Source: Deltaproteobacteria bacterium UBA7527 (GTDB lineage: Bacteria > Desulfobacterota > Syntrophorhabdia > Syntrophorhabdales > Syntrophorhabdaceae). From it: a DNA stretch of 28,024 bases. Both the position numbers and the translations under genes were made by a program. The DNA lies in the NCBI GenBank assembly GCA_002478225.1, contig DLMV01000031.1, positions 34,081-62,104 on the forward strand. The letters are read 5' to 3'. This document shows, in pieces, positions 1-7,440 of this stretch (positions within the stretch are counted from its first letter, which is position 1; each line of letters begins with the position of its first letter). Below the pieces are notes generated by a model that was not told where the DNA came from, ran no database searches, and worked only from the letters and a program-made list of their open reading frames with translations.

Positions 1-328
1 GCTTACAGGTAATACAATACCGTGCAACAGGATTTGCTTCAAGTCTTTTTTCGCTGATCCTTTCTTCGCATTCTTCGCAAATACCATAGGTCCCCTTTAC
101 TATTTTGTCGAGGGAGCTGTCTATATCCTTCAACAGCGTGAGGTCATTATCGCTGATGCTCATCAGTATGTCTGCATTATAGGAATTGCTTGCGGCATCA
201 GCCATATCCTGAATTCCATCCGTGCCGAGGCTGTAGGAATCTTCCTTCAGCTTCTTCGCCTTGCTCAGTATGGCCTCTCTCATTTTCAGGAGTCTCTTCT
301 TGTAATGCTCACGTTCTTGTTTTTTCAT
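1..328 (-). CDS. DksA/TraR-type C4 zinc-finger protein (3' end beyond window)
   Basis: Partial gene; 109 codons are visible from the ATG at 328 and the C-terminus lies left of base 1. The product has a basic N-terminal helix, then DMADAAS at about residues 41-47, which matches the DxxDxA acidic tip that DksA inserts into the RNA polymerase secondary channel. A zinc finger follows with Cys84/Cys87 and Cys105/Cys108 (CEEC and CITC). Family role: modulation of RNA polymerase at stringently controlled promoters; whether this copy acts that way is inference. The start overlaps the end of rsfS by 20 nt and has a good Shine-Dalgarno (AGAGGTGGAG) just upstream, so it is probably translationally coupled and is the last visible gene of the rplU operon. 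Confidence 0.85.
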   Translation of the reverse strand, partial: MKKQEREHYKKRLLKMREAILSKAKKLKEDSYSLGTDGIQDMADAASNSYNADILMSISDNDLTLLKDIDSSLDKIVKGTYGICEECEERISEKRLEANPVARYCITCK

Positions 329-695
329 TCTCCACCTCTAGATCCTTATTTTCTTTTTTTAGTCTATATCTCTCTGCCTCGATCCACAGGCTCTCGAGGT
401 CGTATAGTTCGCGTAGGCTCTCGAGAAATACATGGACAATAACGTTCTCATAATCAATGACCACCCAGCGTCCCTCATAATAACCCTCTGTTGAATACGG
501 CCTGATGCCCTCCTCTTTCATGCCCTTTGTTACTGAATCCACAATAGTCTTTATGTGGCGTTCGCTCGTTCCGCTTGCCAGGAGGAAGTAGTCGGTGATG
601 TCTGTAAGCCCGCTGAGCTTGAGGACCAGGACATCTTTTGCCTTTTTTTCGTCTGCAAGCCTGGCGCATGCGGCCACTATGTCAATGGTTTTCAA
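309..695 (-). CDS. rsfS: Ribosomal silencing factor RsfS
   Basis: 128 aa, the usual RsfS/Iojap length. It contains the conserved segments DYFLLASGTSERH (about residues 35-47), GRWVVIDYENVIVHVF (about 75-90) and YDLESLW (about 97-103). RsfS binds ribosomal protein uL14 and blocks subunit joining when nutrients are low. The start appears to be the rare codon TTG at 695-693, one base after the nadD stop; no in-frame ATG fits nearby. The C-terminal tail after about residue 110 is charged and its coding sequence overlaps the next gene. The nadD-rsfS pair is a common bacterial arrangement, which supports both calls. Confidence 0.93.
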   Translation of the reverse strand: MKTIDIVAACARLADEKKAKDVLVLKLSGLTDITDYFLLASGTSERHIKTIVDSVTKGMKEEGIRPYSTEGYYEGRWVVIDYENVIVHVFLESLRELYDLESLWIEAERYRLKKENKDLEVENEKTRT

Positions 696-696
696 A

Positions 697-1335
697 TTAT
701 GTCCTGTATAACCCCCTTTGATTGATGTATCGCTCTACCGGACCGGGAACAAGGTATCGCACTGACCTTCCGTTCTGCAGGAGCTGCTTTATTTTTGTGG
801 AAGAGATGTCAAGCTGGGTTATCTCGTGAAGGTATATCCTGTTGCCGGATTGGTGCTCAAGGATATTTTCATCGATCACCCTCACTTCCTTCCGCATATC
901 ATGAGGCAGGATGTTCGGAAGGGAGGACTGTTTCCTGGCCGGTCTCGTCATAACGATGAAATGCGAGTGGTAGAATAATTTGCCGTACTCGTGCCAGGTG
1001 TGTATCTCTGAAAATGCATCAATGCCGATCAGAAAGTAGGTCTCTCTTGATCGTTTCTCAAACGCCCTTAATGTATCGATAGTATACGAAACCCCTTTTC
1101 TCTGGATCTCGATCTCTGATGTCTGGAAGAACCTGTTGCCCCGCGTTCCGGCCTTCAGCATTTCAAGCCTGTCCCCTGCGTCGGTAATCCTGTGGCCTCT
1201 CTTGTGAGGGGGTATAAAGACAGGGATGAAAACGATCCTTTCAAGGGAAAAGAACTCGCGGACCTCCTCTGCAACCCTCAGGTGGCCCATGTGTACAGGA
1301 TCGAATGTTCCCCCAAAAATTCCTATTTTCATCAT
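697..1335 (-). CDS. nadD: Nicotinate-nucleotide adenylyltransferase NadD
   Basis: 212 aa, normal for the family. The N-terminus carries the nucleotidyltransferase signature GGTFDPVHMGH (residues 9-19), and ISSTKIK near residue 178 corresponds to the ISSTxIR motif, here with Lys in place of Arg. The enzyme adenylates nicotinate mononucleotide to deamido-NAD in NAD biosynthesis (cytoplasm). The start ATGATG overlaps the proA stop by 4 nt (ATGA), so translation is probably coupled. Methionine 1 or 2 could be the true start. Confidence 0.95.
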   Translation of the reverse strand: MMKIGIFGGTFDPVHMGHLRVAEEVREFFSLERIVFIPVFIPPHKRGHRITDAGDRLEMLKAGTRGNRFFQTSEIEIQRKGVSYTIDTLRAFEKRSRETYFLIGIDAFSEIHTWHEYGKLFYHSHFIVMTRPARKQSSLPNILPHDMRKEVRVIDENILEHQSGNRIYLHEITQLDISSTKIKQLLQNGRSVRYLVPGPVERYINQRGLYRT

Positions 1336-2576
1336 ATCCTTAGCTGCCCGTCACCGAATACGATAAATTTTGTCACTGTCAGCTCCTCAAGGCCCATGGG
1401 TCCGAAGGCATGGAGCCTTGTCGTGCTGATCCCCATTTCAGCTCCAAGGCCAAGCTGATACCCGTCATTGAGCCTTGTCGATGCATTCACAAGCGTTAAT
1501 GACGAGTTCACCTCGCGGATGAATTTCCACGCGTTATCGTAATTGGCCGTAATAATGGCATCGGTGTGACCGGAACCGTATTGCCTGATATGGGCAATAG
1601 CCTCATCGATATCCTTCACTATCCGTATGGAAAGTATGAGATCGAGATACTCTTCATACCAGTCTGCATCTTCAGCTTTCCCGATCGCCTTCAGGATCCT
1701 GACCGTTCTGCTGCAGCCCCGCAGGCGAACCCCATGCTCCCTGAAGATCTTTTCCATCCCGGGAAGGAATTTTTTTGCAACCGCTTCGTGCACAAGGAGC
1801 GTCTCCATGGCATTGCATGTTGCAGGCTTCTGTGCCTTGGCGTTCAAGCATACCTTATAGGCCATCTCGAGCGATGCCGATTCATCAACAAAGATGTGGC
1901 ATACCCCCTTGTAGTGTTTGAGCACGGGGATCCTGGACTGTTCCACGATGCTCCGTATGAGCGCCTCGCCGCCTCTCGGTATAATGAGGTCTATGTGGTC
2001 ATCCATCGTCAGGAGTTCATATATATATGCTCTGTCGGCGGTATCTATGAACTGTGCAACATCGTCCGGGAGGCCTGAGCCCTGGAGCGCCTTGAGTATC
2101 AGACGATAAAGGGCAAGGTTTGAATGGAGCGCTTCCGAGCCGCCTTTCAGGATGACGCAGTTGCCGCTTTTCAGACAGAGCGAAAAGGTTTCAACGGTAA
2201 CGTTCGGCCTCGACTCGTAGATGATGAGAATAACGCCGATGGGTATCCTCATCCTCCCGACGATCATACCGTTGGGACGCTTCCAGACCTTCGCTATCTC
2301 GCCAACAGGGTCGGGGAGCGCCATAACATCCCGGATGCTGCCCTGCATCTCACGGATCACCTTGTCATCGATCTTCAGCCTGTCTATCAGGCTCTCTGAA
2401 AGTCCTGCCCTTTTTGCCTCTTCGACGTCTTTCCTGTTCTCTTTGAAGAGATAATCCTTCTTCTCTGCGAGCAGCCTTTCAAGCTTCAGAAGGACCTGGT
2501 TCTTGATCTCCGTTGATGCATGCGCAAGGATATCCGAGGCCTTCCTTGCCTTCTCCGCACGTTCTTTTGCCGTCAT
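1332..2576 (-). CDS. proA: Gamma-glutamyl phosphate reductase ProA
   Basis: 414 aa, full length. Aldehyde-dehydrogenase-like fold; catalytic Cys254 sits in QKPATCNAME, with IYESRPNVT near residue 120 and the C-terminal GLGAEMGIST and GPMGLEELT blocks intact. It reduces gamma-glutamyl phosphate to glutamate-5-semialdehyde, the second step of proline synthesis. It overlaps the proB stop by 4 nt (ATGA) and the nadD start by 4 nt. Placing proBA between obgE and nadD joins proline synthesis to ribosome and GTPase genes in one transcript. Confidence 0.97.
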   Translation of the reverse strand: MTAKERAEKARKASDILAHASTEIKNQVLLKLERLLAEKKDYLFKENRKDVEEAKRAGLSESLIDRLKIDDKVIREMQGSIRDVMALPDPVGEIAKVWKRPNGMIVGRMRIPIGVILIIYESRPNVTVETFSLCLKSGNCVILKGGSEALHSNLALYRLILKALQGSGLPDDVAQFIDTADRAYIYELLTMDDHIDLIIPRGGEALIRSIVEQSRIPVLKHYKGVCHIFVDESASLEMAYKVCLNAKAQKPATCNAMETLLVHEAVAKKFLPGMEKIFREHGVRLRGCSRTVRILKAIGKAEDADWYEEYLDLILSIRIVKDIDEAIAHIRQYGSGHTDAIITANYDNAWKFIREVNSSLTLVNASTRLNDGYQLGLGAEMGISTTRLHAFGPMGLEELTVTKFIVFGDGQLRI

Positions 2577-3730
2577 AAGACCACCATATTATCCCTGTGG
2601 ATCACTTCTTCCGTGTATTTATATCCGAGCTTCTTCTCTATATCAATACTTTTCAAGCCTTTGATCTGCTCCACGTCGGAAGAGGAGTAATTCGTTATGC
2701 CCTTGGCAATGACCTTGCCGCTTATATTCTTGACCTCCACACACTCTCCGCTCAAGAAATGGCCTTCTGCCTTCAGTATCCCCGACGGCAAAAGGCTCTT
2801 GCAGTTGTTCACGACAGCCCTCTCTGCCCCTTCATCGATCAGCACCGTACCCTTCACCTTGAAGGCAAACGCCGTCCACCATTTTCTCCGCGCGAGCTTT
2901 CTCCCGGGAAGAAAGAGGGTGCCTATATTCTCACCTTTGGCTACCTTCACGATGACGTTCTCCCTGTTGCCGAAAACCACCCTCGTGGCAATGCCGTAAT
3001 GGCCTGCCTTCCTGGCAGCCTCAAGCTTGCTCACCATTCCTCCAATGCTCTTTTCGCTCTGCGTGCCTGCGGCCGCCTTTTCTATATCCTCGTCAACCTT
3101 CTTCACTACGCGTATCATCCGGGCCTCAGGGTACCTGTTCGGGTCCTTCTCGTACAACCCCTCGACATCGGAAAGCAGGAGGAGGAGGTCAGCGTTCGTT
3201 ATCTGCGCAATGAGAGCCGAGAGGTTGTCGTTATCCCCGAACCTGATCTCCTTAAAGGAGAGCGCGTCATTCTCATTGATGACCGGCACAATACCCATGG
3301 AGATAAGCATATCAAGGGTGTTCGTAAGGTTGAGACAGCTGGTCCTGTTCTTGATGTCCTCGTGGGTAAGGAGTATCTGCCCGACGTTCATCCCCTCTTT
3401 TTCAAATGTCTGCATGTACATCTTCATCAGCATGACCTGGCCGATCGATGCAAGCGCTTGTCTCTTTGCCATCTCCTTCGGCTTCTTCGCAAGTCCAAGG
3501 GTCTCCATACCGCATGCTATCGCCCCGCTCGATACGACGATGACCTCAACGCCGGCATCTTTAACGATCCTTACCTGCTTCGCTATGTTCCGTATCTTTG
3601 CCGCGCTGATCTTCCCCGCGCTGTCCACAAGGACTGACGTGCCTATCTTCACGACCATCCTTTTCAGGCCGGAGGTGTCGCACTTCACATCGTCACCCGT
3701 TTCCCCTTTCTGCACTGTCTCCGTCATCAT
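2573..3730 (-). CDS. proB: Glutamate 5-kinase ProB with C-terminal PUA domain
   Basis: 385 aa from the chosen start. Amino-acid kinase domain: VVKIGTSVL near the N-terminus, VVSSGAIACG, NENDALSF, FGDNDNLSA and LLSDVEGLY. It is followed by a PUA domain over the last 80 or so residues. It phosphorylates glutamate using ATP, the first and feedback-controlled step of proline synthesis. A longer frame extends to 3811, but ATGATG at 3730 overlaps the obgE stop by the same ATGA seen at the neighbouring junctions, and the extra residues do not resemble ProB; hence this start. Confidence 0.95.
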   Translation of the reverse strand: MMTETVQKGETGDDVKCDTSGLKRMVVKIGTSVLVDSAGKISAAKIRNIAKQVRIVKDAGVEVIVVSSGAIACGMETLGLAKKPKEMAKRQALASIGQVMLMKMYMQTFEKEGMNVGQILLTHEDIKNRTSCLNLTNTLDMLISMGIVPVINENDALSFKEIRFGDNDNLSALIAQITNADLLLLLSDVEGLYEKDPNRYPEARMIRVVKKVDEDIEKAAAGTQSEKSIGGMVSKLEAARKAGHYGIATRVVFGNRENVIVKVAKGENIGTLFLPGRKLARRKWWTAFAFKVKGTVLIDEGAERAVVNNCKSLLPSGILKAEGHFLSGECVEVKNISGKVIAKGITNYSSSDVEQIKGLKSIDIEKKLGYKYTEEVIHRDNMVVL

Positions 3731-4743
3731 GCACTTCCGATGGCAACATCCTGATCGCTGTCGCCCATTCTTCTTCTCACCAGCTCTTTTCTCAATTGAT
3801 CGATCCCCCATCCCTTGAGGGCGCTCACAGACAGGACCTGTTCACCTTTTCCCGCGAAAAAATCTTCCCATGCCATGCGGTCGCCTTGCGATACAAGGTC
3901 AACCTTATTGAGGGCAACAAGCCTTTTCTTACGGAGCAGCCCTTCTTTATATGAACCAAGCTCAGACAATAAGACCCCGTAATCCTCGTCAGGAGAACCC
4001 GAAGAAATATCAAGGACAATAAGGAGCAATTCAGTCCTTTCTATGTGTCTCAAGAACCTGATGCCGAGCCCTTTGCCGCTCGAAGCCCCTTCTACGATAC
4101 CAGGTATATCGGCAACAACAAATGTAATTTCTCCGTCTTGCAGCACACCAAGCGACGGCGTCAACGTTGTAAAAGGATAATCGCCGATCTTTGGTCTTGC
4201 TTCAGTTAAACAGGATATGAGGGTAGATTTGCCTGCATTCGGCTGACCGACAAGCCCTATGTCGGCAAGGAGCTTAAGGACCAGGTGCAGGTGCCGCCCC
4301 TGTCCCTCTTCTCCATAATCAAATTCTACAGGGGCACGGTGCGTTGATGTCTGAAACCGGCTGTTGCCCCTTCCACCCCTCCCCCCTTTTACAACAACAT
4401 GGCTCTCGCCGTCATGCGTAATTTCACACAAGAGCGAAGCGCCATCCTCACCGTATACAACAGTACCGAGGGGTACATAAATTGTGATGTCTCTGCCGTC
4501 CCTGCCTGTTTTATTTTTTCCGCTTCCATGTTTACCGTTCTCTGCCTTGTATACGCGTTTGTATCTGAAATCCATGAGGCTTGTGAGGCTGCTTTTACCG
4601 GATATGATTACATCCCCTCCTTTGCCTCCGTCTCCACCGTCAGGTCCGCCGCGCGGGACAAATTTTTCTCTCCTGAAACTTACACAGCCGTTACCGCCTT
4701 TGCCGGCCTCAACATAGATCTTTGCTTCATCAACAAACTTCAT
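3727..4743 (-). CDS. obgE: Obg/CgtA GTPase
   Basis: 338 aa. Glycine-rich Obg fold over residues 1-158 (GGNGCVSFRREKF, GGPDGGDGGKGG), then a G domain with G1 GQPNAGKST (166-174), G3 DIPG (212-215), G4 NKVD (279-282) and a G5-like SALKG (308-312). It has no C-terminal OCT domain, as in many proteobacterial Obg proteins. Obg is an essential GTPase in 50S assembly and stringent-response control. It starts 4 nt inside the end of rpmA (ATGA), in the classic rplU-rpmA-obgE order. Confidence 0.97.
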   Translation of the reverse strand: MKFVDEAKIYVEAGKGGNGCVSFRREKFVPRGGPDGGDGGKGGDVIISGKSSLTSLMDFRYKRVYKAENGKHGSGKNKTGRDGRDITIYVPLGTVVYGEDGASLLCEITHDGESHVVVKGGRGGRGNSRFQTSTHRAPVEFDYGEEGQGRHLHLVLKLLADIGLVGQPNAGKSTLISCLTEARPKIGDYPFTTLTPSLGVLQDGEITFVVADIPGIVEGASSGKGLGIRFLRHIERTELLLIVLDISSGSPDEDYGVLLSELGSYKEGLLRKKRLVALNKVDLVSQGDRMAWEDFFAGKGEQVLSVSALKGWGIDQLRKELVRRRMGDSDQDVAIGSA

Positions 4744-4994
4744 TCCACAGGATAGACATGGGCCTGTTTTTTGTCCCCGGCTGATTCAAATTTTACGATC
4801 CCGTCGATCAACGCAAAGAGGGTGCGGTCACGGCCCATCCCCACATTGTCACCCGGGTGGATCCTCGTGCCATGCTGCCTCGCAATAATGGTCCCTGCCT
4901 TAACGGTCTGGCCGCCAAAGATCTTAACCCCGAGCCTCTGCCCTTTGCTGTCTCTTCCGTTTCTTGAGCTTCCACCAGCCTTTTTATGTGCCAT
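4740..4994 (-). CDS. rpmA: 50S ribosomal protein L27
   Basis: 84 aa, typical L27. The N-terminus MAHKKAGGSSRNGRDS begins directly with the mature-type sequence and has no cleavable Firmicutes-style extension. GVKIFGGQTVKAG and RQHGTRIHPG are conserved. L27 sits at the peptidyl-transferase centre and contacts tRNA ends. It starts one nucleotide after the rplU stop, so the two ribosomal proteins are surely co-transcribed. Confidence 0.98.
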   Translation of the reverse strand: MAHKKAGGSSRNGRDSKGQRLGVKIFGGQTVKAGTIIARQHGTRIHPGDNVGMGRDRTLFALIDGIVKFESAGDKKQAHVYPVE

Positions 4995-4995
4995 C

Positions 4996-5313
4996 TTATG
5001 CCTCCAGTATTATCTTTTCTATCAGTAATTCGGTATAGGGCTGACGATGCCCTTTCTTTACCTTGTAATCTTTCCGCCTTTTGTACTTAAAAACCGCCAC
5101 CTTATCCTCTTGCGCCTGTGCAATAACCTTACCCTGTACATATGCCCCTTTTACAAAAGGCGTTCCCACGATTGTACCCTGTCCGGTATCGACCATCAGC
5201 ACGTCTTTCAACTGGACACCCTCTCCCTCGGCGGCAGTTATATGCTCCAGCTTTACCCTGTTACCCTCTGTTATCTTGTACTGCTTGCCTCCGCTCGCGA
5301 TGATCGCATACAT
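4996..5313 (-). CDS. rplU: 50S ribosomal protein L21
   Basis: 105 aa from MYAIIASGGKQYKI, the standard L21 start. The C-terminal block KYKRRKDYKVKKGHRQPYT is diagnostic. The frame stays open to an ATG at 5349, but the ATG at 5313 has a proper AAGGAG Shine-Dalgarno 7-8 nt upstream and matches the family start. It is the first gene of the leftward housekeeping operon, about 40 nt from the promoter at 5351-5380. Confidence 0.98.
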   Translation of the reverse strand: MYAIIASGGKQYKITEGNRVKLEHITAAEGEGVQLKDVLMVDTGQGTIVGTPFVKGAYVQGKVIAQAQEDKVAVFKYKRRKDYKVKKGHRQPYTELLIEKIILEA

Positions 5314-5350
5314 AATTTTCTCCTTGCTCTTATTTGAAAAAAAACACACT

Positions 5351-5380
5351 ATAGTATGATAATTACAACGGAAAAGTCAA
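5351..5380 (-). promoter_or_regulatory. Sigma70-type promoter of the rplU operon
   Basis: On the minus strand, TTGACT (5375-5380) and TACTAT (5351-5356) are separated by 18 nt. This sits about 40 nt before the rplU start and is the only good promoter seen for the eight-gene operon. It overlaps the 5' region of the divergent zincin gene. Confidence 0.7.
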
Positions 5381-5394
5381 TAGAGAAAAGAGGT

Positions 5395-5769
5395 ATGAGA
5401 CTGGGCGAAAAAGAGTTTGACAGGATCGTGAAAAAAGCAATCCGGCGCATCCCCATCGAGATCCGGCAATATCTCGACAATCTGGTGATCTCGGTACGGC
5501 AACAACCCTCAAAGGCGATGCTCAAAGAGATCGGCATCCCGCCAGGGGAGGTTCTTTTTGGCCTCTTTCAGGGCGTTTCGCTATTGGAACGGTCGGTCAT
5601 TTCACCGCCTCTGTTCCCTGACACGATCCTTCTTTTCCAGGGACCTATCGAGAGCGCCTGCGCAACTGTTGAAGAAGTTGAGGAACAGGTCGAAATAACC
5701 CTCGTCCACGAGATAGCTCACTTCGTGGGGATGACCGAGGAAAGGCTCGCAGAACTCGGGTACGGCTAA
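5395..5769 (+). CDS. Small metallopeptidase-like protein (DUF1025/zincin_1 family)
   Basis: 124 aa from the ATG at 5395, the usual length for this family. The C-terminus has the zinc motif HEIAHFVGMTEE followed by LAELGYG, i.e. HExxH plus a downstream Glu, as in the minimal zincin family PF06262. Family members have a predicted protease fold but mostly unknown substrates. An upstream in-frame ATG at 5356 lies inside the divergent rplU promoter and lacks a Shine-Dalgarno; MRLGEKEFDRIV looks like the family N-terminus, so 5395 is preferred, though its own ribosome site (AGAGG) is unusually close. Heptamer repeats begin 5 nt after the stop. Confidence 0.82.
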   Translation: MRLGEKEFDRIVKKAIRRIPIEIRQYLDNLVISVRQQPSKAMLKEIGIPPGEVLFGLFQGVSLLERSVISPPLFPDTILLFQGPIESACATVEEVEEQVEITLVHEIAHFVGMTEERLAELGYG

Positions 5770-5773
5770 AACA

Positions 5774-5931
5774 GGATGCTGGATGCTCGATACAGGCAAA
5801 TACACCGTGAGGCGTAAGGCGTCAGGCGTGAGGGGATAAACCCCGTGAAATGTTAAAGGTGAAATGTGAAATGAAGGATTGTTTCTTTTGTCTCTTACTG
5901 TTCACCGTTCACTATTCACTGACTTTATTGA
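5774..5931. repeat. Heptamer-phased mosaic repeat cluster R1
   Basis: Fills most of the gap between the zincin and uspA genes (5770-6010). Four different heptamer words occur in tandem, each with exact 7-nt spacing: GGATGCT at 5774 and 5781; GTGAGGC at 5807, GTAAGGC at 5814, GTCAGGC at 5821, GTGAGGG at 5828; GTGAAAT at 5845, 5859 and 5866 with GTTAAAG at 5852; GTTCACC at 5900, GTTCACT at 5907 and ATTCACT at 5914. No gene is seen in the gap. Confidence 0.85.
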
Positions 5932-6010
5932 GAGTGTTTGCGATAAAGGGCCCGGCACAGATGCGCTTCTGACGCCTGATCCCTCTCCTGGCCCCTTGGA
6001 CCCTGTTTTT

Positions 6011-6457
6011 TTATTTCGTAAGCAGCACAGGGCATTGTGCGCCCTTCAGAACGTTCCTCGCCACACCCCCGATCAGGTATTTTGCGATACCGGACTGGCC
6101 AAGCGACGCGATGACTATGAGGTCTACCTTCTTGTCCTTCGCCTCCTGCAATATCGCGTCATAGGTAATTCCCGTGGCGATATCGGTATGAACCTCTATC
6201 TCACTGGATTTCGGGAACTTCTCAAGCTGTTTCTTCATGCCGTCATATGCAGAGTCTACAGCTTCCTTTTTTATTTCTTCTACGACATCTTCTCCGATGC
6301 TGTAATCGATGGCCCACCGATGTATGGCCAGGTGTATCACATGCAAAAGATAGATCTTCGCGTTATACTGTTTGGCTATATCCAGGGCCTGGCTCAGGGC
6401 CCTGTCGGAATATTCTGAAAAATCTGTCGGAACAAGGATCTTTGTTGGTCTTAACAT
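6011..6457 (-). CDS. Universal stress protein (UspA family), copy 1
   Basis: 148 aa. The N-terminus KILVPTDFSEYSDRAL and C-terminus GVARNVLKGAQCPVLLTK are typical of a single-domain Usp. The nucleotide-loop region reads GQSG-6x-GG, so Gly replaces the usual Ser/Thr after the third glycine; ATP binding is uncertain. Usp proteins are cytoplasmic stress-linked dimers without an assigned single reaction. The frame is open to 6502, but the ATG at 6457 has a GGGGGTGAT Shine-Dalgarno and fits the family start. It lies 69 nt downstream of a close paralogue and is probably co-transcribed with it. Confidence 0.9.
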   Translation of the reverse strand: MLRPTKILVPTDFSEYSDRALSQALDIAKQYNAKIYLLHVIHLAIHRWAIDYSIGEDVVEEIKKEAVDSAYDGMKKQLEKFPKSSEIEVHTDIATGITYDAILQEAKDKKVDLIVIASLGQSGIAKYLIGGVARNVLKGAQCPVLLTK

Positions 6458-6526
6458 TGGTATCACCCCCTTCACGTGCGTAGGTCCTGGAAGAGGACCC
6501 ATATGTCCTGTGCAGAGCTGGTCGCC

Positions 6527-6985
6527 TTATTTCGTCAGCAACACAGGACATTTTGCTCCCTTGAGAACATTTCGCGCAACACCACCGATCAGGTATCGCG
6601 CGACCCCTGTTCTCCCGAGGGATGCTATGACAATAAGATCAATACCCTCCTCTTCCTGCACCCTGAGTATCTCTTCGGCAGGAACACCGCTTGCCACTTC
6701 GGAGACCACCTCGACCTCCTTGCTCTGCGGGAACTTACCGATCTGCTTCTTGAGCTTGCTTTTTGCCGTTTTGACCATCGCTTTCTCGTATTTCTGGAAC
6801 ACTCTGGGGGTAATGGTAATGTCAGAATAGTCATCGGTCAAAGCCCTGCGGATCCTTTCATAGACAACGTGCAAAACATACACCTTTGCCTTATACTCGA
6901 TGGCAATATCCAATGCTTGCTGCAGCGCCTTATCTGAATATCCGGAAAAATCGGTGGGTACAAGGATCTTTGTCGGCATAAGCAT
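6527..6985 (-). CDS. Universal stress protein (UspA family), copy 2
   Basis: 152 aa. Begins MLMPTKILVPTDFSGYSDKAL and ends GGVARNVLKGAKCPVLLTK, nearly the same ends as the next gene, so the two are tandem duplicates. The nucleotide loop is GRTG-6x-GG, again Gly in place of Ser/Thr. The start at 6985 has a strong AAAGGAGG Shine-Dalgarno 8 nt upstream; the third codon (ATG at 6979) is the alternative. A near-consensus promoter lies about 70 nt upstream at 7054-7081. Confidence 0.92.
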   Translation of the reverse strand: MLMPTKILVPTDFSGYSDKALQQALDIAIEYKAKVYVLHVVYERIRRALTDDYSDITITPRVFQKYEKAMVKTAKSKLKKQIGKFPQSKEVEVVSEVASGVPAEEILRVQEEEGIDLIVIASLGRTGVARYLIGGVARNVLKGAKCPVLLTK

Positions 6986-7053
6986 ATCTCACCCCTCCTT
7001 TCATGGTAGATCTTCCAGTATGGCCGATCTTTATTGTTTATCCTCCTAATCTA

Positions 7054-7081
7054 ATCATAGCACCCAAGCGCCGTTTGTCAA
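7054..7081 (-). promoter_or_regulatory. Near-consensus sigma70 promoter of the two usp genes
   Basis: On the minus strand, a perfect -35 TTGACA (7076-7081) and -10 TATGAT (7054-7059) are separated by 16 nt. The predicted leader to the usp start at 6985 is about 60 nt. This is one of the best promoter matches in the window. Confidence 0.75.
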
Positions 7082-7098
7082 TGAGAGGAACAACACCC

Positions 7099-7440
7099 GT
7101 AAATCGTGAGCCGTAAGTCGTCAGAAGAAATCTGTTCTACGTTCTATGTTCTACATTCAAGGTTTAAAAAAACAGATACTCGATGCTGGCCAGGTTCTAT
7201 TCAAGGAACAAGGATCGAGGTGCGAGGAACGAGGTTCTTGTTACACCGTCATCACGAGGAGTTTTTCTATCGTCATCGCGAGGAGCATCAGCGACGTGGC
7301 GATCTACGGAGTATAACCTATTGAATGAGATTGCCGCGCTACGCTCGCAATGACACTACGCACGCCCTGCGGGCTCTCAATTTGCAAGGGGCTTCCGCCA
7401 GGATCCAGCAGCGAGCATCCAGCATCCGGTATTTCTCCAC
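7099..7440. repeat. Heptamer-phased mosaic repeat cluster R2 with GCGAG-type inverted repeat
   Basis: The whole gap between usp and the thioesterase is repeat material. Heptamer runs: GTAAATC at 7099, GTGAGCC at 7106, GTAAGTC at 7113; GTTCTAC at 7134 and 7148 with GTTCTAT at 7141; AAGGATC at 7210, GAGGTGC at 7217, GAGGAAC at 7224, GAGGTTC at 7231; ATCCAGC at 7403 and 7417 with AGCGAGC at 7410. In the middle is an inverted repeat (arms about 7271-7306 and 7326-7355). Open frames here look like chance translations of repeats. Confidence 0.8.
7271..7355. repeat. Inverted repeat of the GTCATTGCGAG / GCAATCTC type
   Basis: The left arm begins CGTCATCGCGAGGAGC and runs to GGCGATCT; the right arm is its imperfect reverse complement, GAGATTGCC to GCTCGCAATGAC. 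Single arms recur at 7247-7261 (partial), 9233-9263 and, in reverse, 22614-22644. Similar REP-like intergenic repeats occur in many unrelated bacteria; they may fold as RNA hairpins. Confidence 0.7.

Noticed and set aside
2597..3637. Long open frame (346 codons) opposite proB
   Set aside because: Antisense shadow of a clearly conserved gene; the product resembles no family.
3730..3811. Upstream extension of proB
   Set aside because: Overlaps the obgE C-terminus by 85 nt and adds non-ProB residues; the ATGA overlap start at 3730 matches the other junctions.
7099..7440. CRISPR array in the repeat-rich gaps
   Set aside because: Units are 7 nt, contiguous and degenerate, with no constant long repeat, no regular spacers and no cas genes.
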